From: Chara braunii
Taxonomy: Eukaryota; Streptophyta; Charophyceae; Charales; Characeae
DNA: 21,540 nucleotides
Reading direction: 5' to 3'
NCBI GenBank assembly: GCA_003427395.1
Contig: BFEA01000569.1
Coordinates: 813,266 to 834,805 of the forward strand
The translations under genes and the position numbers were made by a program. The stretch's first letter is position 1. Every line of letters begins with the position of its first letter. Shown here piece by piece: positions 8,456-16,795 of the stretch. Below the pieces are notes generated by a model. It did not search any database and was not told where the DNA came from. It saw only the letters and a program-made list of their open reading frames with translations.

Positions 8456-10616
8456 TGGACCATAAAGTCGGATTATTTTGCCCAGTCCTACGTTCTCACT
8501 GACATCCCATTTTTTTTTTTTAGGCTGCTGATCAGATCTAGCACATTGGCAACCGATGCCTCTCTGATTTGCCCACTAGCCTCTTAAAAAAAAAATTGGT
8601 ATTGCCCCGCTCCTGTAAAGACAGACACGTAAGGTATTAATCCAAGAGATGAGACGATTATCCCCACTCTCGAGTACAAAAGGAAATAAAGGAACAACTT
8701 AGAGCCTATTGAGTCACAATTGATCTCATTGCCTTGTCAAGTGACCGATGAGCTACTCGACATGAGACCAACCAAACAATCTTTAGATAAATCGTCAAAG
8801 CGACTCCCTTAATCTCGAGGGTCATTAAATTGACTGTATGCATGCAGAGCTTCCACTTGGATCAGGGGGACACGAACTACTGTCACTTACGAAGCTAAAT
8901 CATCCGGCTTCTCGCACACCGTAAATCTCTTTATGGCTTACTCGGCTCAACTCCCAATCTAAAAGCACACAGATATATATATATATATATAACGAATCCC
9001 CAGCCTCGTTAGCACCAATCGAACAAAACAATCAGCCTCACCTCCCTTACGAGTGTCTTGCCTCGGCAGACCTGAACTAGGCAAGTCCTGAAATGCTGAC
9101 GTCAACTCATTTGGCCTCTTGCAAACTGTCTCAAATAGTTGCCTGGCTCTTCGGACTCATCCTTTATGAGAAAGAAAATTAGCATTGAAGACCAGCTACA
9201 CATGCGCGTAGCCCACACTGGAAATCTCAGGCAACCTGTTTTGAGTGCTTCAAACTGCACTAAACTGCAAAAGCGCACCGAAAGAGAACTGTGGGATTGA
9301 CTGTACTCTGTCATAGCCGGACGTGACTTGTGTCAATCAAGTAAACGATCATCTGTCACCAGTTGTAAACAAGTCTTTCTTGACACGTCGACAGGACTGT
9401 GAGAACATCAGTTTGAATCGCAGGCTTCGTCACAATGGAGAGGCACAAGAAGGTCTGTGTTACATCTCAGGCCAGTGTAAGCGTCTCTTCCTCTCCCTCC
9501 CAATTAACGAGTGGTCTACCACTGTCATCAACCGACCTTCTTCGACGCACACGGTCTCTCCTCCTCATCCCTCACCAAGCAACTCACTTGTTGTCCTACC
9601 CCTTTCATGTCAGCAGCAGTCCAAGCTCGTTAGCCACTGTGCACAGCTCAGCTAACGCAGACCGTCCTCTTTCGTCACTTCCCTCTCCCAATTACATGTC
9701 TCTCTCTCTCTCGTACCCGCTCGTCCTCTCTCCAGCGATGACGTCAACCATGTGACATTTCTTTTCCTCTTGCGCTCACTGACGCTCCTTGCGTGTGCCC
9801 TTCCCTGCGACTCGCACATGCGCTAACCTTCCAGGAGCCTCTCCCTCACTCCCACCTGTCTCTATTACACATACACAGCGCGGTTAGCACCCAACGTGTA
9901 ACGAGCTCATAGCTCTGGTCCCGCGTCCGTTCACACTGGTCCTTGACCAGTCTGACAACACCAATCTCTTCGTCACCTCAGGAGGACTTCTGGACCGCTC
10001 TCATCAGGCTCCACACACTCAAGCCATCAGGCAGGAGCGCTAAGGTGCCAGTTGACGTCAACAGCAAATCTCGTGATCGCGTGTGCCTTACTGTCTCTCT
10101 CTCCCATGCGTTGACCTCTCCAGGGGACTCTCCGGAAACGTGCCACGTAACTTGCCTCTCACGCGTATCCGCCTCGAGAGCCAGCACTAGTGTCCCGAAA
10201 CTGACCCATGAAGACCTGCTACTACCCAGTAGACACAAGACGCCGCTAGTGAGCGGGGGAGCAGCGGCTGGCATCAACTGCGATGGATATGCTCACTCTC
10301 AGCTAACCTTCTCTTACTCCTTTGCATATGCCTCCCTCTTGCGCAAGCTCGTGTGTAAGCCGTACCTGAGCATTTTCTGGCCTCTTCACGACGCACCAGC
10401 ACGTGTTGGACCTTTTCACGCACAATCAAGAACTGAGCATTGTCCTCCACACCACCCGCGAGCCGCACTAGTGCTTTTGCTTCCCGCGCGAGTGTGCCAT
10501 GTGTCGGCTGCTCGCGTAACGTCTCGTGATTGCTTGTCATTCTCTCTGTTGACCCTCACCACTCTCTCTTTTGGTCTGTTACCTGTCCCCCGTGTACCCG
10601 TGCCACAACACTTTTT
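8456..10616. other. Unexplained internal DNA, no credible gene
   Basis: This stretch holds homopolymer runs (T about 8512-8521, A about 8587-8596), an (AT)n tract at 8973-8991 and pyrimidine-rich DNA with CTCTCT runs (9480-9780). The plus strand has a long open frame from 9943 to 10821, but it begins with TTG and is S/L/P-rich in a pyrimidine-rich region. The minus strand is also open in pieces there (9978-10277, 10274-10540), and none of the predicted peptides looks like a known domain. I assign no gene. Confidence 0.45.
8973..8991. repeat. (AT)n microsatellite
   Basis: An uninterrupted alternating AT run of 19 bases in otherwise mixed sequence. Confidence 0.9.
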
Positions 10617-11099
10617 TCAGCCTCCCCGCCGTTGCGAACTCACCTCGGGCCCGCGCTCCACTGGGCCTGCCAATGGGTGGTTCCGACGGATCTGGTCCAG
10701 TCCATGCCAAGACTGGACATCAGCCTCTCTGTCGCTCATCTCGGACTCACCCTCTGAGTCCCGGTCATTGTGCTGCTCCTCCCTTGTCATGGTCCCGGTT
10801 GATGAGTCATCTTCGTGGTAAGTGACCGTTACCTGCATGCTCGCAGTTACTCCATCCCGCCTGCACCTTCGTTCGGCCCTGTTACGGGCCTCAGTAACCG
10901 TGGCCTGCACCTTTTCATTCCTCCTCATTTCCTGTTCTTTACCACCGCACACGTTAATTTTTAGCCTCACCTCCCCGTCAGGATTACCATAAGTCAGTAT
11001 AGTCTCCACCACAGTACCCTTCTCATCTTCTCGCTCCCACATCCAGGAGTACTTCATATACCGCGGCCGATAGCCGCGCAAGCCGTTCCGATCTTCCAT
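10617..11099 (-). CDS. Unrecognised ORF (160 codons), possible gene or exon
   Basis: An ATG at 11097-11099 opens a 160-codon frame, the longest ATG-initiated frame in the unexplained insert. The peptide has a strand-rich N-terminal part with aromatic residues (RYMKYSWMWERED), a YGNPDGEVRLKINV hairpin (residues 37-50), a charged helix about 54-80 (KEQEMRRNEKV, TEARNRAERRC), a strand SMQVTVTY (87-94) and a long acidic, disordered tail. I do not recognise the family. Its strand-helix-strand pattern resembles the ORF at 7007-7411, on the same strand, but identity is only about one residue in eight. It overlaps an opposite open frame that I rejected. It may be part of a captured host gene, an extra retrotransposon ORF, or chance. 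Confidence 0.35.
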   Translation of the reverse strand: MEDRNGLRGYRPRYMKYSWMWEREDEKGTVVETILTYGNPDGEVRLKINVCGGKEQEMRRNEKVQATVTEARNRAERRCRRDGVTASMQVTVTYHEDDSSTGTMTREEQHNDRDSEGESEMSDREADVQSWHGLDQIRRNHPLAGPVERGPEVSSQRRGG

Positions 11100-12627
11100 A
11101 GCCGCCCTCTCCCTCCGTAGCCAACGCCAAGTGCCCAGCTCGTACTAACCAGCACGCGAGTCTACTAGACAGACGGTCCCGACTATCGGAAAATCGAAGC
11201 CACGGCGTGTATCACCGCTCACACCCGCGGAGCAATAACATGCCCCTCATGGGTAACAGCCCCTGTTTTATAGGGCTCAAGGTGGCAGCGGTCTCTGCGT
11301 TCTAATTGACGGACTCGAAACAGTCCTTTTCAACCCCCTTCTCTTTTTGATTTAAAAATAGTTTTAAAAGTCAAGATTAATAAAATAATTAAAACTAGAC
11401 AATTTAAGAGGTGTCTGAGTTCAGAACTCAACGGTCACCGCATCGACTTCTGTTTCCGGACACTAAAGCTCTCCTGGCCTGAAAAGCGACTCACGGATTT
11501 GACGCGGCGGTCCCATAACGGGATATCGACGGATCTCCGTCCTTCTTCAAAATATGCCTTCAGCCTACTTCTATCGGGTGCCCGTGCCCGATGGCAAGGA
11601 GGCTTATGACCCTCCGTGGGGGGTGATAGGCCTCCTACCGATGCGGTCGCGGGTCGCCCTCCTTTTGGGGTCTTACCGCATAGCACCAGATCGGGGCTCA
11701 CCCGCAGACAGTATATGCAAGATTGGCCTACTTAGGCTACGGACTATTGGCTTCGAAATTCGAACCGTTGGCTTCCCGCGAAAGGACAAGCCAACATGTA
11801 GAAAACCAAATTTAGAAAAACTAAGTAGTAATAAAGAAATAATAATAATACTAATACCCGGAGGGAAAAAGGAAATGGAAGAAAAAGGGTGACGTCCCAG
11901 AATCTCTTTGTGCAGCAGTCTTGCCTGAATAACGACCCACGTTCACGCACACGTTTATAACCCGATTTTCATTATTTTCCCTTCCTTTTATTTCTTCTCT
12001 TATTTTTCCCTTTGTAGCTCTTACTATATCTGCCCCTTAACCCGGCCACCGGGGTCCGCGCGGTCCGGACACAGTTCTGGTACAGGCGATATACAAGAGG
12101 TCGGTAAGACCCAAACCATGAGACCACAGTTGCAGTCCAGAACCTGAATCGGCGGCCTCCCCTACGAAGTGACAGAACGACCACCGAGAAACCGGAAATA
12201 AGAAAATTAGGTAAATAACAATAATAATCATAATAATAATATCTTTCCAAAAAATTGAATGGAAATCGTAGCATCACAGTGGCCTGAGGCCACTGGATTT
12301 TTCCCCGTACAAAAGGCGAGCTTAAGTCTGGCATTTTATTTTCCCTTTTCTCTTTCCTCTCTTGACATCGATTTCTGTCCCGTGCACCTATCCCATAACT
12401 CAGTACAGGCGCGCGGTTGAAAAGACTGAGCCAGTCCTCTCACCCCCGCGTCCCAGAGCGAACCCGGCGACTGCCACGGCCACAGGTCGGTCATGCTCTG
12501 CTGTACAGCAGGGCGCCGAACCTGCGTGGACCAATGGAAGGCCCTGTGGCGTACCTTTTGCAGAAGCAGGCATCAACAGGGCCGGTCCATATCACGATAT
12601 GACCCAGGTACGAAGGATCTTAATGGT
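11100..12627. other. Unexplained internal DNA with AT-rich islands and hairpins
   Basis: No coding domain is recognisable. AT-rich islands lie at about 11338-11410, 11808-11858 and 12196-12260 (AAT/ATA runs), alternating with GC-richer DNA. A perfect palindromic hairpin, CAGTGGCCT-G-AGGCCACTG, lies at 12277-12295. Minus-strand frames at 11435-11701 and 11972-12334 are GTG-started or composed of AT-run tyrosines and are not convincing. The stretch ends where the gag-like segment begins. Confidence 0.45.
12277..12295. repeat. 9-bp perfect hairpin, 1-nt centre
   Basis: CAGTGGCCT, one G, then AGGCCACTG: a perfect inverted repeat. No T run or other signal accompanies it. Function unknown. Confidence 0.6.
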
Positions 12628-13206
12628 CTAGGAACCACCACAGGACCACAACATTAAAACTGGGAGTGGTACCAAGTAGGAGCTTGGTACACGGAGGAGG
12701 GCCGGGACACCGCGCCCTCTGACAACGTGCGTCAGGTCCATCTCCTCTAACTCACTAATGTCCGCTTCTCTCCACTGCATCCTGGCTCTTCTTCTAATCA
12801 TTCTTGCTTTCTCCACTTTTATCTGTCCTAATGCATGTTGTAGCTGTGCTTCCTGCAGGGTTGCCTGCTATATGGCGATCTCGCCGGAGGTCAACACTAA
12901 TGGCTGGCTTGCCATTACGCCAGTGGACTGACTCTGGGTCTGCGCGACCGTTGACCCGACAGATCCTCAACTACTGGCCTGAGTAGTCTGCTGCGCCGAA
13001 GTGGCCATGGCTTCCGAAGTTGCGGCTTCACTCACAAGTGCCCTGCTAGCCTCTGCTGCTCTAGCCCTCCTCTGCTGATGCAACCTTTCTCTACGCTGGC
13101 GGAACAGATATTTGTCACCCTCTGGACCTAATTCCAAATGGGCTACTGGGAGCCTTGCCCATAGCAAGATCCGGTCGTCCTCTCTAGTGTCCTCCTCGTC
13201 GCTCAT
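12628..13206 (-). pseudogene. Gag-like N-terminal coiled-coil segment
   Basis: An ATG at 13204-13206 opens a frame that can be followed in phase to about 12690, interrupted by one TGA (about 12965-12967) and one TAG (about 12870-12872). The predicted protein begins with an acidic MSDEEDTRED, then a charged helical stretch (FRQRRERLHQQRRARAAEAS), an S/T/Q-rich linker, and a second helix (LQEAQLQHALGQIKVEKARM) followed by SELEEMDL. Acidic start, arginine-rich coiled coils and low-complexity linkers are common in plant gypsy gag N-termini. Its position, about 1.25 kb after the primer binding site and on the same strand, fits the missing gag start of Element 1. Alternatively it belongs to a nested element. 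The frame loses sense near 12690, close to an 8-bp inverted repeat at 12669-12690. Confidence 0.45.
12669..12690. repeat. 8-bp perfect inverted repeat near a sequence junction
   Basis: GTACCAAG and CTTGGTAC flank a 6-nt loop (TAGGAG). It lies where the gag-like reading frame stops making sense, so it may be near the insertion junction of the unexplained DNA. Confidence 0.55.
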
Positions 13207-14452
13207 ACGCTACAACACTGTACATAATCTGCACTAATACACACTGGATGCTTACCGCAACATTGTGCACAGACCAACTAACTGGTTGCTATTTTGGAGC
13301 AGACATCAATTGGGGTCAACATGTAAATCAGATTCCTACAAATAAAACTATTTTTAGTTTCACTAGTCCGCAAATAGAAGCACCATGAACAAGAAACAGT
13401 TCTAACTAATGCTGTCTGTCAGATGTCAATGGCTGTACACCTAACTAATCAAAACATAAAAATATAATCATTTGTGTGGATAGGACAACATGGAATTTTC
13501 TCGAACTTATCACCTGAAATCTACCCCTCCCTTAGTTCCCCTGAATGTCACTCGACGTTAGCGTCCCTGAGCGATCCGGAGAGCGTTGCGTGTCTAAAGG
13601 TGTGTGTTCGGCCCACCCCTGTGCCCCGAGTATCTGCTGAGCTGGCCAGCCCTGCACTGGATTATCCTCGCGTGCAGCGAGCCTTACAACCATTGGCTGA
13701 TCCAGAGGCAATTTAACGTCCGCCCCCAAGTGACTCCAGGAATTATTTAACGTCGCAGTCGGACGACGATCACAGCCAATGGTTCCCCATCCGGTGCTTA
13801 TTTAAAGACGCCCGGTCTCGTCTCCCATAGGGCTGACCTGCCCTTCAGTACCCATCTAACATCACAGCAAGCCAAACAAAGGACAAGCAGCAAAGCATGC
13901 GTGCTCTACTCCCGGTGGGTTGGCATGGTGACCGTGACCCAGTGCTTCGTCCATGTTCCTTCAGAAAGCTCCGCCCATCTTTTCCCAGATGCTCCACGTG
14001 AACATTGCCGACTCTCAAGGTTGGCCGCACTCAACTCCTTACGATGAGAGGACTCTCAAGACGTAACACACATCCTCACGGTAAGAAGTGTCGAAGAGGG
14101 TAGATAAGGTTAAGAGCAACGTACCTCAAATAGCTGCCTCCAACCACAGAGATAATCTCACCAGATGACCTGACGCCGATTGTGATGACCAGTCATTCCT
14201 TCGGCACAACCAGCATTACACGTCCTTCCACCTCAGCACCAATCGCACATCAGATAGTTCTCATCACACTGTCAAGAACCCACATTACACCACATAGCCT
14301 TCCTGGCGATACCCCTCACCTCTTGGGTCGCCTATCACTCGTCTCCGCCCTCCTCACTACACACCACTTACGACCAAACTCGACAAGCAGACCGCATGTA
14401 TGTACCGCATAAGGCAGAAGACAAGCGCCGGATGGGCGCAATCGTACCACAA
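13207..14452 (-). other. Element 1 leader between primer binding site and gag-like ATG
   Basis: About 1.25 kb without a convincing gene. On the minus strand it is the transcribed 5' untranslated region of Element 1 if the frame at 13206 is its gag. AT-richer DNA lies at about 13320-13470. Small frames on both strands (for example 13474-13716 plus, 13845-14030 minus, 14182-14412 plus) show no recognisable domain. Confidence 0.5.
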
Positions 14453-14463
14453 CTCCGATACCA
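14453..14463 (-). promoter_or_regulatory. Primer binding site of Element 1 (initiator tRNA-Met type)
   Basis: On the minus strand this reads TGGTATCGGAG, three bases (ATT) inside the CA end of the right LTR. The usual plant initiator-tRNA-Met site is TGGTATCAGAGC, so only one position within these 11 bases differs. The tRNA 3' end pairs here to prime minus-strand DNA synthesis. Its location proves that 14467-15519 is the 5' LTR of a minus-strand element. Confidence 0.85.
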
Positions 14464-15049
14464 AATTGCAAGGAAGATGAGCAATAGCGAACTTCAGCAA
14501 TCAAACAACATCATATTCACAAGACCAGATAGTCGTGACCTCGAACCAACAACAAAATTGCATCACGAGTTTCACCAAATAAGAAGACACCAAGAGCTCA
14601 AAATTGACAATGTTGGTAATGTCTCATTATCATCATCAATGAAGAACCAATGTTGATATCCTATCTGGCGCTCGGCGCCCAGACTACAGATGGCAGATCC
14701 TATCTCGCCTAAACTACAATGTCGAAAGATGACGTCAACAGCTTTCCCGAAGTACGAGCATACCGCGACCAATGTCGCACGCTTCCAGCATCTAGTATGT
14801 CTCTCGCCACACTCACAACCTTGTTCCCCAACACACAGATGCCACTTGCACCCAAGGACCACTCTGCGCCACACCCAACTTACAGCAGTGCAGCTCGGCT
14901 ACGGCTGCCTGCTCCTTCCCTGCTCGCCCGTGAGTGCGTAGGCGCCAGCCAGCAAATAGCGCAGCAGCGCTTGCGCAGCATGCAGCCAGCACCCGAATGC
15001 CGAATGAGGAGGCAGGCCCTTTGCTATATCGAAGTGGCCTGCCTGCGTG

Positions 15050-15240
15050 CAGTCCCAGGAAGCTTCCAGTAGGCCCCGGTAGCCTGAGGCCCAGCACGAA
15101 CGAGCACAGGCCTTGGGCCTGAGGTGGTTGCATGTACCCAACTGNCAGTCCCAGGAAGCTTCCAGTAGGCCCCGGTAGCCTGAGGCCCAGCACGAACGAG
15201 CACAGGCCTTGGGCCTGAGGTGGTTGCATGTACCCAACTG
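15050..15240. other. 95-bp exact direct repeat around a single N (probable assembly artefact)
   Basis: Bases 15050-15144 and 15146-15240 are identical and separated by one N at 15145. The other Element 1 LTR has one copy. As at 928, this looks like two overlapping contig ends placed side by side. Confidence 0.85.
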
Positions 15241-15275
15241 CCTTGGCCTGTGTTTGGCCCAGTACCCGTATCCAG

Positions 15276-15345
15276 CCCAGGGCCTGCTTTCCATACATTC
15301 ACACAGGCGGCCCAGGGCCTGCTTTCCATACATTCACACAGGCGG
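15276..15345. repeat. 35-bp tandem duplication in the 5' LTR
   Basis: Units 15276-15310 and 15311-15345 are identical (starting CCCAGGGCCTGCTTTCC), with a partial third unit following. The 3' LTR has a single unit. There is no N here, so this may be a genuine slippage event after insertion. Confidence 0.8.
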
Positions 15346-15519
15346 CCCAGGGCCTGGGTTCTCTTAACCAACTGGCGTTGCGCAACTGCCTGAATTTCCT
15401 TAGTTGCGTAGTGACCAAAACAGGGCCCTGAAGGCCTCGTCGAGCCTGCCTTCACTTAGGGCGGCCGACGGGCTGCAAGAGAGGGGCCGAAAGGGGCTCG
15501 TAGAGGCAGTGGCCTCGCA

Positions 15520-15523
15520 CATC
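15520..15523. repeat. Target site duplication of Element 1, right copy
   Basis: catc directly outside the LTR, matching 391-394 on the other side. Confidence 0.5.
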
Positions 15524-15727
15524 GCTTCTTTGAAATTCGAAAATAATTTTAATTCTATTCTTTTTTTTTTTCCCAAAATTTTTGTAATTCGAAATATTCT
15601 AGAATTAATTAAATTCCTTTTTCAACATTTCTTTTTCGAAAACATCTCTAATTAATTATTTTTCAAAATTTTTAAAATTACGTTTTCCTCCCTCGAACTT
15701 CAAAAATAATTTTCATTAATTGTTTCC
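15524..15727. other. AT-rich spacer
   Basis: No gene. A/T-rich DNA with the words TTCGAAAATAATTTTAATT, AAAATTTTTG, TCTAGAATT, CAACATTTCTTTTTCGAAA and AAAATTACG. Many of these words also occur left of Element 1 and left of Element 2, suggesting that the elements sit in copies of one AT-rich repeat. Confidence 0.6.
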
Positions 15728-15737
15728 ATGGCTACCG

Positions 15738-15893
15738 CGGACCCGGACACCGGACCGATCCGGACCCAGACAACCAGTCGGTCCGGATATGATCCGGACG
15801 TCCGGATTTCCGAACCAGTCCGGACCGTCCGGACATGGTCCGGATCAGTCTGGATGGTCCGGATTATCATGTCCGGATCAGTCCGGATTGAAA
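15738..15893. repeat. TCCGGA-rich degenerate repeat
   Basis: At least ten TCCGGA palindromes fall within about 130 bp, in variants such as GTCCGGATCAGTCTGGATG and GTCCGGATTATCAT. Spacing is irregular (about 8-20 bp). The region is open in several frames only because of its repeat composition (RTGPD/VRT-like translations). Further TCCGG copies occur at 16451-16456 and 16649-16655. Confidence 0.7.
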
Positions 15894-16181
15894 AAAAGAA
15901 AAAAAACACTTGCAGGTCTCTTATGCATGTTGAATGCAGTTTCATCGTGTTCCAGGAAGACATAGCTGTTGGCATATATGACAAGCATGAATGATCATTC
16001 CTTGACATGCACTGTGCTGGCACAGTCATTGCAAAGCACAAACTGCTGCAAGGGAAGAACAAGTGAAGAAACAAAAAAAAGAACACTCCGTAGTAAACCT
16101 GAATAAAGGTAAATATTAAATGAAGTTCAAGACTTTAGAAGTTCATAATTTAAAGTTCAAAGTTTGAAGTCCGAGTTCAAA

Positions 16182-16184
<3 letters not shown>
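15894..16184. other. Spacer, nothing recognised
   Basis: An A-rich run (15889-15907) is followed by about 280 bp of unique-looking DNA without an ORF or motif that I can support. Confidence 0.5.

Positions 16185-16253
<69 letters not shown>
16185..16253. repeat. (CT)n microsatellite
   Basis: An uninterrupted TC/CT alternation of 69 bases. A shorter CT-rich patch and a (GT)n run (16311-16327) follow. Confidence 0.95.
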
Positions 16254-16256
<3 letters not shown>

Positions 16257-16310
16257 ACATGTGTGCACCAGTCCACATCGGTAACGAGGGCTCTCTCTCC
16301 CTCTCCCTGG

Positions 16311-16327
16311 GTGTGTGTGTGTGTGTG
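16311..16327. repeat. (GT)n microsatellite
   Basis: A 17-base GT alternation just before a GGCGGCGGCGGG patch. Confidence 0.85.
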
Positions 16328-16467
16328 GCGGCGGCGGGTGGGCGAGAAAGCACTCTGAAGTGTCTAGATCCGCCCTTTCTTCCCTTTGTCACTGGGGAAC
16401 TGCGCTCTGCCTCCAACAGTCCGCCCAAAATGCAAATAGAAAAGGGGTCGGTCCGGCCGCCCTGTAC

Positions 16468-16481
16468 GGCCGATATCGGCC
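16468..16481. repeat. 14-bp perfect palindrome
   Basis: GGCCGATATCGGCC, perfect over 14 bp, lies about 30 bp left of the larger hairpin at 16510-16544. Confidence 0.6.
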
Positions 16482-16509
16482 CCAAAAATCATAGAGACAT
16501 TTTTCAGAA

Positions 16510-16556
16510 GGCGCCCTAGACCCACGGAACAGGTCTAGGGTGCCCCATTTTTTTTT
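16510..16556 (+). other. 13-bp hairpin followed by a T9 run
   Basis: GGCGCCCTAGACC (16510-16522) pairs with GGTCTAGGGTGCC (16532-16544), with a single G-T type mismatch and a 9-nt loop (CACGGAACA). After CCA comes a run of nine T (16548-16556). The form resembles a transcript 3' end or a snap-back element, but nothing upstream looks like an RNA gene, so I do not call it a terminator. Confidence 0.5.
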
Positions 16557-16795
16557 GAATTTCGGGGTCTTGGCCCCTTTCGGACGGGCCTCCTACGGTC
16601 CGACGTCCTAACACCGGACAGCAGACCGTTTGGACGCCTGTCCAGATGTCCGGATGGTACCCATGTTTTCATAATTTTTTTATTTTATTTTTTAAGTAAG
16701 TTCTTTTCATTCGAATTAATGAATTATTTCTCAATATTGCTTTTATTTTCTTCTCTTTTCCGATACTACTTTTAATACTTTTGGAAATACGTTAG
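16557..16795. other. Spacer left of Element 2
   Basis: GC-rich DNA (16557-16660, with TCCGGA-like words) gives way to AT-rich DNA (16665-16795). The AT-rich part ends GGAAATACGTTAG directly before the LTR, similar to GAAAATACGTAGG found 22 bp before the LTR of Element 1. No gene is seen. Confidence 0.5.

Larger units (their letters stand above)
395..15519 (-). mobile_element. Element 1: degenerate Ty3/gypsy chromovirus, LTR to LTR
   Basis: This is a complete but decayed LTR retrotransposon on the minus strand. Five signs agree. Two similar LTRs with TG...CA ends lie at 395-1354 and 14467-15519. A primer binding site resembling the 3' end of initiator tRNA-Met lies 3 bp inside the right LTR. 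A polypurine tract abuts the left LTR. The pol domain order is protease, RT, RNase H, integrase, chromodomain. A 4-bp repeat flanks both ends. The internal region is about 13.1 kb, far more than the roughly 5 kb needed for gag-pol. The surplus (6295-12627) separates a gag-like N-terminal segment from the rest of gag and is probably nested or captured DNA. The coding part is full of stops, frameshifts and a deletion, so the copy cannot be autonomous. The LTRs differ by about 40 substitutions over about 920 aligned bp (hand count), mostly transitions, which implies an old insertion. Confidence 0.85.
14467..15519 (-). repeat. 5' LTR of Element 1
   Basis: It matches 395-1354 along its whole length with about 40 substitutions by hand count. 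The left edge is TGCAAGGAAGATGAG next to the primer binding site; the right edge reads TGCGAGG on the minus strand. Two length differences explain why it is longer: a 95-bp exact direct repeat around an N at 15145 (probable artefact) and a 35-bp tandem duplication at 15276-15345. Correcting for both leaves about 922 bp, the same as the other LTR. Confidence 0.9.

Noticed and set aside
9943-10821. Long plus-strand open frame (292 codons)
   Set aside because: It starts with TTG, is S/L/P-rich in pyrimidine-rich DNA, has no recognisable domain, and overlaps an opposite-strand frame with a real ATG and more protein-like composition.
11972-12334. Minus-strand ATG frame of 120 codons
   Set aside because: Much of it translates AAT/ATA runs into tyrosines and a lysine/arginine-rich tail; there is no sign of a real protein.
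15720-16086. Open frames through the TCCGGA region
   Set aside because: All are products of the short repeat being open in several frames; no non-repetitive protein sequence is present.
16164-16519. Open frames across the (CT)n and (GT)n tracts
   Set aside because: These are microsatellite translations (Ser-Leu, Val-Cys repeats) with no coding support.
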